DNA of 64,000 bases from Athripsodes cinereus (Eukaryota; Arthropoda; Insecta; Trichoptera; Leptoceridae): contig OX388307.1 of assembly GCA_947579605.1 (NCBI GenBank), forward strand, positions 12,253,237 through 12,317,236. Direction: 5' to 3'. Both the position numbers and the translations under genes were made by a program. Positions 1-9,107 of the stretch are shown here, piece by piece (position 1 is the first letter of the stretch; every line of letters begins with the position of its first letter). A model generated the notes under the pieces. That model ran no database searches and was not told the DNA's origin. It worked only from the letters and a program-made list of their open reading frames with translations.

Positions 1-2840
1 ACTTCTTTGGCCTTTGGCCACATTTTTATCAAATGATTTTTCTCGAGAAGTACCTATGGCCTAAGATTGCAAGTGAGATTGCGGATAACATTTTACGAAT
101 TTTTGCTTCCACACGTTCAGGGCCCCCGGGCCTCGGAGCCAGGCCCCCGTATCATTGATACGGCAGTAGCTAAGCCCCTGGTAGGAAAGCACTATGCAGG
201 CAATAGTTATTAGGGGCAGCTAATGTGTATATAATAATAATATAAGGTATATTGTAATGTACTACTAGGTAGAGAGAGAGAGAGAGAGGTAAGTAGGTAC
301 CTACATGTCTTACGATAACATTAACTCTCATAAGAACATTACATACTAGGTATAGAGGCTGCTAGAGAGTGTCCAACTAATGATGATAATAATAATATTG
401 TTTAGGTGTATTATTTATACTTATATACAGAATTCATCTACCTATGCATATCTCTGCTTGCTTTATATAAATCTACCTATTATATTATATACATATGTGT
501 TGTTATTATTATATTATGTGTTGTACTACATTTTCTATAATAATAATAATATAATGTCCACTGCACGACATACAACCATAATGAATTATAAGTAACATAA
601 GTGAGTACACGAAATAGGAAATGCGTAAGTAGGCATTTACTTTACATGGTTGTAGTGTACCTAATATATTATGCTTAATAGATAGATGAAAACAACGCTG
701 ATAGAAATTATTCAGAAGCATTTATATGAAGATACAGGCAAATAATAGGTGCATATAAATATACCTACTCACTTTACAGGTACCTACCTACTTAATTACC
801 TACATCTGTAGATTGAGTGATATTTTAACATTTTTTATTATTCAATATCTACTCTAAAAAATAAAAGATAATCTTAATGAATTTGCTACAAGATAAGATA
901 ATAATATACCGAAAATAAACTACTCATTTGCGTAAGTAACCAACAAATTCAGGGATTTGTTACACATTGTGTGTGGGAAAGAGGGGGGGGGGAGCAATTT
1001 AACAAGATTAATTTATTGTTGTTGTATTTATCGAATGTGTGGACTTTTTTTTAATCTCAGCTATCACCATTTAGTAATTTGGTGTAGGTACAATACATGC
1101 AAAATTTCTACCCATTCTTAAATTTTCAGTTTGGTATATAGGAATATGAGATATGTCTTATCACCTTATATTATTTTAATATTATAGGTAAAACACATTT
1201 TTCATAATTATTCCTAAAGATCCTAAGTAAGTGCTCACATACGAGTATGTAGGTTGGTACCAAGAAATAATTTTTGTGGTTGCCAATAAAAACGTTATTG
1301 CAGGATGATGAGTTTTATTTATTTATTTTGTTCTCTCTTCTCTAGGTATCGCGATATGTTTAATTTTAATAAAACAATAAAAATTATATATTTGAAACAT
1401 CATCAAGAGATCCAATTGGAAAATATTTTCATTCACTCGTGACTCTAATAAGATAACTTTTAATCAATTATTAAGTAATCATTGTAGAAAGCATGTAATT
1501 TCTTTATTTATTCATAGGTTTAAATAATTTTTTAATGTTACAATTTGTTTGTAAACAAAAATGTAGGTAATGTAACACTTTTTGATACCTAGGTACTTAT
1601 AGTTTATAGCATAATTCTAAATTGAAAAATATAATATATTTTTAAGGACCAGCTAGTTATAAATAATAAAAAAATATTTTAATATGGTTGATCTCATAAC
1701 ACTGGAATTTTCATCAGTGGGCACTTAATGCAATCATGGTTCATTATCAGAGATAAGGAAGATTATAATAAATTTATTAGTAAGGTGACGAACAAAAAAT
1801 AACAATATTATCAGCAGTATGTACATAAGTGCTTCACCAACACAGTAATGTCTGTATTAATATTAATAACACAAGTCAGTTGTATCCAAAGAAATGTAAT
1901 CATAAAGCAATTAGAATATATTTAATCAAATCTATTGCAGAGTCCTATTTTAATTGCTTTCATAAATTGGTAAAAAATAGTTTTACTTACTTGTGAAAAC
2001 GATCTGTTGTCATTTTAGGCTATGGAAGTTTACTACATTGCTAAATAAATACACTCAAAAAACTTTTGAAACTAGTTAAACATGAAATTATAATACAAAG
2101 CTAATGTCTCATAATATTTTGATTACAATTTAATCGATTGTTTAAACTTTCTAAGTTATTTTGTTGTCATGTAAACGGCACAGAACTCTGACGATCCAAG
2201 TTTATGTAGAACACGCAAATAACTGTTTCACCTGCTGGGATACTCTATACGGCCATTCAATAGTAACTACACTCAACTCAGGTGTGGAGTGTGGAGTGCG
2301 GACCCCTTCCCTTCTCTTCACATTGCTAATATATAAATACCTACATCCCATCAACATAAAGGTAAAAAAAACGAGATAAGGAATGCGATCACAAAGCCTT
2401 TTCATCAGGTATACAGACATCTCTTGAATTCTATTCAAAACTATATAATTACCTCCCACACAGTACATTTAACCATGGGATTGAGTAATAAATAGAAACC
2501 CATTATCGACATCTATTGGAAAATATATTAAACAAAGTATTGTATAGACGGTCAATCATTACTTCAACACCCCAGAATGCTTTGCCTATTCAGCGTGTGG
2601 TGGCGCTAGCAATATATATTGAAAGCTGCGGTCGTTGAAGCCTACACATATTTTGTAAGTGTAAATTTATAAGTTTGATTTTCATAATTCACTCGATTTC
2701 GGATATTTTACTATGAAATAAAATAACTGCATACCTACATGTATCTACATATCTATATTATGATTATTCATAATATTATTGTATACATAAAACATCCCAG
2801 TATTTTATACCCGTGGGTTATCTAAGCTGGATCTAAATTT
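1..2840. other. AT-rich stretch with no recognisable gene
   Basis: The sequence is AT-rich with many stop codons in all frames, and no open frame here resembles a protein family. A GC-rich patch at about 118-180 (runs of C around CCCGGGCCTCGG, with a small CGTATCA/TGATACG hairpin) may be the end of a decayed repeat. A G10 tract lies near 983-992. I see nothing else that I can name. Confidence 0.6.
271..288. repeat. (AG)9 microsatellite
   Basis: Nine uninterrupted AG dinucleotides are visible. This is a simple sequence repeat with no further context. Confidence 0.95.
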
Positions 2841-2846
2841 ATTTAC

Positions 2847-3045
2847 TATACCATCACGGTATATCTTACAAGTGGGGGTAGCCAGCAGATCAGCTGCATG
2901 TAATAAACACGCAAGTTGTCCACTATGTGCAAACATAAATCAAGACATTCAGGATAGGTGGCAAACCTCATTAATAATAATAATAATAGACAACTTATAA
3001 TGCGCCGTTTTGTGGAATAAATCCACTTCAAGGGCGCATCCTAAA
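2847..3045 (+). repeat. SINE-1 family copy (interspersed repeat)
   Basis: The segment starts at CCATCACGGTATATC, then carries a 'gtgggggtagccagcagatcagctgca' type core, 'taataaacac' and 'ttcaggataggtggcaaacctcat'. The same ordered blocks recur near 5,890, 14,470, 19,290, 30,400 and, on the minus strand, 62,045. I name the family SINE-1 for this report only. I cannot see pol III boxes clearly, so it could equally be the 3' part of a LINE. It abuts the 3' end of the LINE-B copy. Confidence 0.6.
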
Positions 3046-3109
3046 ATATTGTGTTAATACTAGTAACTTAATCCTAAAACATATGTATTTATGAGCAGAT
3101 TATGTTATA

Positions 3110-5505
3110 AACTACACATATAAAATAATAAAAACGAATTTTACAATTTATATCAGTTAGGTATATGATACGCCAAACAAGTGTGTTTTCAACCGACTCT
3201 TAAACAAAGCAAGAGACTGTGTCTTACGCACTTGTTCAGGAAGATCATTCCACATGGATGGTCCGGCCGAGCTGAAGGCTCGATAGGAATATTTTGGTCT
3301 TCCTCTTACACTGACCTCCGTCAGCCTGACACCTGCGTCAGAGCCTGATCTAAGGGTGGCTTGCCTTTGATTTGGAACCTGTTGTCTACAGAGATCGGAA
3401 ATGTATGATGGGGACATATTGTGAATGGACTTGAAAACTGTGAGGCAAATCTTAAAAGTCACTCTTTCTGCGCACTTGAGCCAGTGCAGATTTTTGAGGG
3501 TAGTAGTTATGTGAGAGCGTTGGTCCATTTTGAAAATCAACCGGGCAGCGGCGTTGAGCACAGATTGGATTCTTTGAAGCTGGTATTGTGGTAAATTGGC
3601 CAGAATACCATTACAGTAATCTAACCGAGATACCACAAAGGCATTTATTAATGTTTTAGCATCCTGGGATGTCAGGCATCTCCTTATGGGACTTAATTGT
3701 CGTAGTGCAAAGAAACATTTACTGACGGTGGATGAAACGTGTTTATCCATAGATAAGGAGCTGTCAATGTAGGCTCCGAGAAACTTAACGTGTTTGGATG
3801 GTATGATATTGATGTCTTGGATGGATATGGGGTCGTAGTTAATAAAGTGTTGTCGTCTCGGTGAAGCGACCCAAAGAAATTCAGTCTTTGTTGGATTTAT
3901 TTTTAATTTATTCACTGACATCCAGTGCGAAATTTCAGAAATACATGAGATAACACCTTGCTTTAGTTGGTCTTGTGATTCTGGGGAGCAAGATTTGAAG
4001 AAAAGTCGATCATCAGCATAAGAATATGTTTGGAAACCAAGTTGTTGGATTAGAAACTCAAGCTCATTAGTATATAGATTGAAGAGTAGTGGACCAAGTA
4101 CCGAACCCTGGGGAACACCATATATGCATGGACTTTTTTCAGGCGGCGTGTTATTGAACTTGAGTTCACATTCACGTCCTTCTAGGTAAGATGCAATCCA
4201 CCCCAGGATATCATCTCTGAAGCCGAATTCCCTCTCCAGTTTTTGAAGTAGGATATCATGGTCAACTGTATCAAAAGCAGCACTCATGTCCAGAAATGAA
4301 ACTAGTACCAGGCTGCCAGATTCAATGCTTGAGATAAGATCAGAGGTCGTTCTCAATAGAGTTGATTCCGTGGAATGAAACTTCCTGTAGGCGGACTGAT
4401 TTTTTGCAAGAACTTCTGTGGAGCTCAGGAAATTTGTGATCTGAGAGGATACTATTTTTTCTAGGAGTTTGGAACAAAAGGAAAGGTTAGAGATGGGACG
4501 GTAATTATCAGGGCAATCAGGATCAAGGTTGGGTTTTTTCAAAGCAGGAGTTACAATTGATTTTTTGAAATCATTTGGAACTACGCAATTACTCAATGAT
4601 AAGTTAATTATTTTTGATATCAATGGAGTCAACTCATTGACACAAGTTTTCAGGAGCCAGGTAGGAATAGGATCCAGGTCACACTGCTTGTTCGGCTGTG
4701 ATAGGATAAGTTTTTCAATATCTTTCTCTTCTATCTCTGTGAAATTGCGCAACATTAGAGGGTTTTTCAAAGTGTAAGAAAGTTTACAATTTGATACTGT
4801 AGGTAAAGCTGATGGTGGTGCGTTTCTAATGTTGTCAATCTTGGTCTTGAGATGGTTGGAGATTTCAGTTGCTGTTATGTTGGAGTTACAGGCATTACTA
4901 TTTGTGGAGTCTCCACAGATGTTTCTAAGATTGTTCCACAGTTTTTTAGGTTCATTCCTATTGGATTCTAGTTTGTCTCTCCAATAATCTCCTTTTTTCT
5001 TATTTACTATTTCTCTATAGCTTTTTTGAGAGATTAACCATTGCGTGCGCTCAACTTGTGACTTTGTTTGACGATAGTGTCTTTCCTTCCTTCGCATAGC
5101 TTTCTTTTGTTCATGACACTCTTCATCAAACCAGTGTGCTGCCTCCTTATTTCTAATTCTAGACACAGTAGTTTTGTATGGAGCATGCTTGTCAAGCAGC
5201 TCAGAAAGCAGTTTGTTGTACAGTTTAACCAGTGCATCTAGGTCTAAATTATTAATAGTGGCTGCTTCGCAGAGTTTCGAGCAGGCGAGTTCTTGTTTAA
5301 AGTCTAATTTGTTGAATTTGGTCCAACAACGAGCAGTTCGCTTTTTGTATATTGGAGTTGGAGGTGCAAAACTGAATTTTGCAATTATCAGCCTGTGATC
5401 AGATAGCCCCACATCTTCCGCTATACATAATGATGGTTTGTTTTCTGATCCACTTATTACTATATCTAGAATTCCTCCAGCGGATTTTAAGACATAAAAT
5501 GTTAT
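3110..5505 (-). mobile_element. 5'-truncated CR1/L2-type LINE (LINE-B)
   Basis: A non-LTR retrotransposon in minus orientation. It retains the very end of the APE-type endonuclease, the whole reverse transcriptase and the C-terminal region, but lacks the first ORF and most of the endonuclease. Motif order and the C-terminal 'GP.MWNDLPEQ' signature are those of the CR1/L2/Rex group. The left (3') boundary is not sharp; I see no clear poly(A) and place it in the AT-rich sequence just below 3,157. The right boundary lies between about 5,481 and 5,541, where homology passes to LINE-A. I could not identify a target-site duplication. Confidence 0.8.
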
Positions 5506-5763
5506 TATTACAGAAAAGAGCGGGAGATCAATATTCTTTGCAATCCTCGGACGTCCACGTCTCCGAGCACTATTCCTCTCAGCCAAATATATCTTCTTGG
5601 TCATTTTGTCCACATTCATTCTTTCCACGTGCCCAAACCATCTTAGCTTATTCACATTCATCCTTGTAGTTACACCAACTTTCATTCCACATTCCTTTCG
5701 TATATCACTGTTACGCACACGATCTTTCAGACTTTTACCACACATCCTTCTCAACAATCTCAT
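3157..5763 (-). CDS. Chimeric ORF: LINE-A tail fused in frame to CR1/L2-type reverse transcriptase
   Basis: An 868-codon open frame ending in TAA at 3157-3159. Residues 1 to about 74 match the C-terminal region of another LINE (LINE-A, motif KLRWFGHVERMN at 39-50, then an arginine-rich RRRGRPRI). Residues from about 96 belong to a CR1/L2-type Pol. The last endonuclease motif, SDH, is at 121-123. The reverse transcriptase fingers and palm include YRPISNLS at 421-428, the catalytic Asp box DMSAAFD at 492-498, GVPQGSVLGPLLF at 549-561 and YADD at 582-585. The rest is the thumb and C-terminal region found in these LINEs. No internal stop or frameshift is present, so the copy is young or lucky. 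The start ATG belongs to the LINE-A portion, so it is not the native start of the enzyme. No endonuclease core is encoded, so the product could not retrotranspose unaided. In a complete element this enzyme would nick target DNA and prime cDNA from it. Family placement is confident; whether the chimera is expressed is unknown. Confidence 0.85.
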   Translation of the reverse strand: MRLLRRMCGKSLKDRVRNSDIRKECGMKVGVTTRMNVNKLRWFGHVERMNVDKMTKKIYLAERNSARRRGRPRIAKNIDLPLFSVIITFYVLKSAGGILDIVISGSENKPSLCIAEDVGLSDHRLIIAKFSFAPPTPIYKKRTARCWTKFNKLDFKQELACSKLCEAATINNLDLDALVKLYNKLLSELLDKHAPYKTTVSRIRNKEAAHWFDEECHEQKKAMRRKERHYRQTKSQVERTQWLISQKSYREIVNKKKGDYWRDKLESNRNEPKKLWNNLRNICGDSTNSNACNSNITATEISNHLKTKIDNIRNAPPSALPTVSNCKLSYTLKNPLMLRNFTEIEEKDIEKLILSQPNKQCDLDPIPTWLLKTCVNELTPLISKIINLSLSNCVVPNDFKKSIVTPALKKPNLDPDCPDNYRPISNLSFCSKLLEKIVSSQITNFLSSTEVLAKNQSAYRKFHSTESTLLRTTSDLISSIESGSLVLVSFLDMSAAFDTVDHDILLQKLEREFGFRDDILGWIASYLEGRECELKFNNTPPEKSPCIYGVPQGSVLGPLLFNLYTNELEFLIQQLGFQTYSYADDRLFFKSCSPESQDQLKQGVISCISEISHWMSVNKLKINPTKTEFLWVASPRRQHFINYDPISIQDINIIPSKHVKFLGAYIDSSLSMDKHVSSTVSKCFFALRQLSPIRRCLTSQDAKTLINAFVVSRLDYCNGILANLPQYQLQRIQSVLNAAARLIFKMDQRSHITTTLKNLHWLKCAERVTFKICLTVFKSIHNMSPSYISDLCRQQVPNQRQATLRSGSDAGVRLTEVSVRGRPKYSYRAFSSAGPSMWNDLPEQVRKTQSLALFKSRLKTHLFGVSYT

Positions 5764-5810
5764 TTCTACTGCATTTATGCCACTTTCATCCTTCTTTATT
5801 TATATCAGTA
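5505..5810 (-). mobile_element. LINE-A fragment (C-terminal coding piece)
   Basis: Minus-strand translation gives a segment ending in KLRWFGHVERMN and RRRGRPRI, typical of the C-terminal tail of some insect LINEs. DNA homologous to 5,640-5,760 recurs at 8,960-9,080. The fragment is cut off on its 3' side where LINE-B begins. The clade is uncertain; I use LINE-A as a local name. Confidence 0.7.
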
Positions 5811-5884
5811 GGTGTCTGGTTATTTTTCTATAATTTTTTAGCAGGCAATTAAATTAACTATAATTATGATCTCGGTTTTCAGAC

Positions 5885-6045
5885 AAATTAATATCTCCAC
5901 AAGCGGGGTGGCCAGCGAACTAAATGTATGCAATAAACATTCAAGTTTTCCTTTCCATGTCAGTAAACAATTAAGACTATTTGGCTGGGTGGCATGGCTC
6001 ATCAGTGGAATGAAGATGTTTAATATTTCCTTACTATGAGACGTT
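5885..6045 (+). repeat. SINE-1 family copy, diverged
   Basis: It shares the ordered blocks 'acaagcggggtggccagc', 'gcaataaacattcaag', and 'gctgggtggcatggctcatc' with the other SINE-1 copies. Divergence is high, so the boundaries are approximate. Confidence 0.5.
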
Positions 6046-6209
6046 TTACGAACACCTGCTATTTACAGAATATTCGATAACTTGTAGAAAAGAATGAGAC
6101 ACCTATTCTTTGTCGGGGATTCCACGAAACAACATTACATCATAGTAGGAAGGTATTATATACCTATATCAAAAATATTTAACAGAATGGCGGACATACA
6201 GGTATCGAA

Positions 6210-6731
6210 TAAGTCGATTCCGCTTAATCGGGACAGCCGCTTATTTGGGACAAATCTCAAAGAACAGAAACCAAACCAAGAAACCAATAGTAAATTTATA
6301 TGTTTAATTAGGACAACACTCCGCTTAATTGGGACAGTAAATTTAAGATAACAGCACATATTATTATTATGTTACACATATTCTCAAGAAAAATTTGTAC
6401 AAAGAATTCTCATTTTTGCATTGAATTAAATTGTATGTACCTACTCATTTATTATTTTAATAAGGATTTTTTTTCTTAAAAGTTTATATTACATATTTGT
6501 AATTTATATGATAATTTATATTACCTATATGTAATTTACAGTTTTCAAGAGTTCATAAAATAAAATTATTGAAAAAAAATATGCATTGTTATTTTATGTG
6601 TGTATTACTGGTGAATGGCCTTAGTTGCCAAAACCAAATAAATTAATGAAAAAAAATGTGAACTTCGCTTAATTGGGACAAAATGCCCAAGTCCCGATGT
6701 GTCCCAATTAAGCGGAATCGACTGCAGTGTA
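6210..6731. mobile_element. Non-autonomous pogo/Tigger-like MITE
   Basis: Inverted ends: AGTCGATTCCGCTTAATC from 6212 and the inverse GATTAAGCGGAATCGACT-like end near 6703-6722. The left end is preceded by TA at 6210-6211 and a TA occurs at 6730-6731, so the TA target preference of the Tc1/mariner-pogo group is plausible, although the right boundary is ambiguous by about 8 bp. The motif CGCTTAATTGGGACA recurs inside at about 6221, 6239, 6322 and 6666 and inverted at 6702. No transposase frame is present, so it would need a transposase from elsewhere. Confidence 0.65.
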
Positions 6732-8085
6732 ATTAGTAGGTATGCCTACATAGTATAGGTATTGATTTAATCGGAAATGTGTTTCTTCACAAGTATGTAT
6801 ATAGCTCTTTCAATAGTTATTTATTGTTATAATCCTATTGACCATAGGTACATATAAATATATTACATTAATAGAATAATAATTACTTCGCTACTGGGTT
6901 TTAAACCAAGATTTGTACCTACTTATCACATACCTGTCCAGCTTGTGGATCACGAACAGATTGGTCAGCATAAATATATCTACTTAGCAAGAATAGCTCT
7001 AGTATTGATGAAAAATCTTTGAAAATTCTCCTATGTTATAATACCCAAGTATTTAAATAAATAATCATTAATACCTATTATAGATTCAATAAGCAATAAT
7101 TTATTATATTATTATAATAAACAATTCATCTAAAATTTTGCAGTATTCTATATTCGTCATTTACTTATGGATGAATCAAGAAAGGAAATCCAAGTTTTCC
7201 ATACAAACGTAGGTAGGTACCTATCTATCTATTATCTTATAATTCCACCGCACTTCTATTATTCCAACTCGCCTGCTGGTTCTGCTTTAAGTAGGTACCT
7301 GACATACATAGGGACCCCAGGGAGGTAGTTCCGTCCAAAGCTCCAAAGCCTTCAGTTTCCCGCGCGACTAAAATTTAAATTGATGTCCCTTTGATTGTCT
7401 CCACCCTACATCTGCCACCTTCCTTCCTCCTCCTTGTTCACTGCATGTCGCGTTGATGTTACGACCAATAATATCATTTTGTCTCCTCCTATCACTTATT
7501 TACTTACTCACTAGTCACTGTCTAGGTACTGCTGTGTTGAATATTATTATTTCTACAATGGACTTACGTTCCTAAATGAAAGCGAGTGACAAAGAAATTG
7601 TTGCGTGTTACCTGTGTACTGGATATGCACTGTACGTAAGAAATGCTTGATATAATATGTATCTATTTTGTTAGAAAGCTGAAAGAAAAGGATTCGCTTA
7701 TTTATTTTCACTAGTCGTAGGTACATAATTATGTAGATATGAATTTTAAATAATAGTGTACTCAAAAAGATAAGTAAAAACATTGACAACACCAGATGAA
7801 CACCGACATTGTTTCTTTTATTGAATAGTATTTAAGCTATTGAGAAAATTCAAATCATAGGTTGTATAATATATGCCAATGAGCATACAGAATTACTGAC
7901 TGGGCCAACAGTGTGAGCGACCTCTTATCATGCAGTTTGTATGACCACACGAGTATTATAACTATTTAGGTGACAGCATTGTAGCAAACAAATAATTCGA
8001 AATTTATAAGACAACTAGCTTAAATACCCGGCGTTGCACGGGAATACGGGAAATATATATAAAAAAAACAGTAAGTAGGTATATC
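6732..8085. other. AT-rich stretch with no recognisable gene
   Basis: No open frame resembles a protein. A less AT-rich patch at about 7,300-7,480 (CCCGCGCGAC and pyrimidine-rich flanks) is unassigned. At about 8,025-8,056 there is the motif ACCCGGCGTTGCACGGG, a type often seen at insect repeat ends. Confidence 0.5.
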
Positions 8086-8089
8086 GTTG

Positions 8090-8622
8090 CCGTGGAGGTG
8101 ATCCAAGCCACACTTTTTTGAAAAATGGGTTTAGTATGCAGTTTTGTTCAGAAAACCACGGAGAACATAGTGGTGAAGAGAAATAAGTGATTTGATATTC
8201 CTAAAGGGCATTTTTGGAAGATTTTGAACAATCATTTCAAGTATGTTAGAGCATTTCACTAACGCATATAGGAACAAATAGTTCAATTAAATTATAGAAG
8301 TGAAAAGATCTAAGCCGCATAGCGCGTAACTTTCCAACAATTTTTTTACAGGTGGATCTTTCTCAGCTACAGTGGTGAAATAACCCAAGTGATAAATTCG
8401 TGTTTACTTCTAAAATATATAAATTCTTTAAAATTTTGTTATTTATATTAGTGGAATATGTGATCAGGAATATTGTGTAATTTTTTTAGCGAAATCCATG
8501 CAAAAATAACTTAGTTATTGTAAGATTAGTATTTTCGGATGTAACAGCGTAACTTCAACACCCTTTTTATCGGAATGTCTGTCTTGTGGGTTGGATCACT
8601 TCACATCCACGGCAACGATATA
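8090..8622. mobile_element. MITE with 16-bp perfect terminal inverted repeats
   Basis: TATATCGTTGCCGTGG (8090-8105) is the exact inverse of CCACGGCAACGATATA (8607-8622), and similarity continues inward (GGTGATCCAAGCCACA against GTGATCCAACCCACA). The 533-bp interior has no coding capacity. A TA target duplication is possible, because both ends begin and end in TATA, but cannot be fixed. The family is not recognised. Confidence 0.6.
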
Positions 8623-8759
8623 TAAATAAAAATGATTTTATGTAGGCAGCAATAATTTTTGTATCAACTATATACACAGTGTCACATTAAAGTAGAGAAC
8701 ATATAATAGAATATATGTTAGTGAGACTAACAGTATATAAAATTATAACAATATACCTA

Positions 8760-9085
8760 CATTACATACACATACATACATACATAACATTACGCCGCTT
8801 TCCTCGCGGGGTAGACAGAAAGGATCGAGAGCCACTTCCTTCTATCCTTGCATACATCTTTCGCTTCCGTCACTGTCATACAATTCCTCATGCATGCTCT
8901 CCTGTTCAATGTGCTCAACACGTGACCGTCCTGTAGAATTTGATTTAAATGAGCTTGTCATCTTAACTTATTCACATTCATCCTTGTAATTACACCAACT
9001 TTCATTCCACATTCCTTTTGTATATTACTGTTATGCACACAATCTCTCAGACTTTTACTACACATCCTTTTCAGCTCATATTTAT
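8760..9085 (-). mobile_element. LINE-A 3' end, internally deleted
   Basis: The minus strand encodes LNQILQDGHVLSTLNRRA and onward through TEAKDVCKDRRKW to a stop near 8,790, an intact C-terminus of a LINE family. Farther upstream (8,960-9,080) the segment ending in MNVNKLR matches the LINE-A piece at 5,640-5,760. The stretch that normally joins these two, with the FGHVERMN and RRRGRPRI motifs, is missing, so this copy carries an internal deletion. The 3' end (left) has a (CATA)n tail. The tandem array begins directly to its right. Confidence 0.75.
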
Positions 9086-9107
9086 GTAAATTTTAAAAAA
9101 ATGGGTA

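Noticed and set aside
118..180. GC-rich block as a CpG island or promoter
   Set aside because: Short, with a hairpin and repeat-like CCCGGGCC strings resembling the patch near 27,030; more likely a repeat end.
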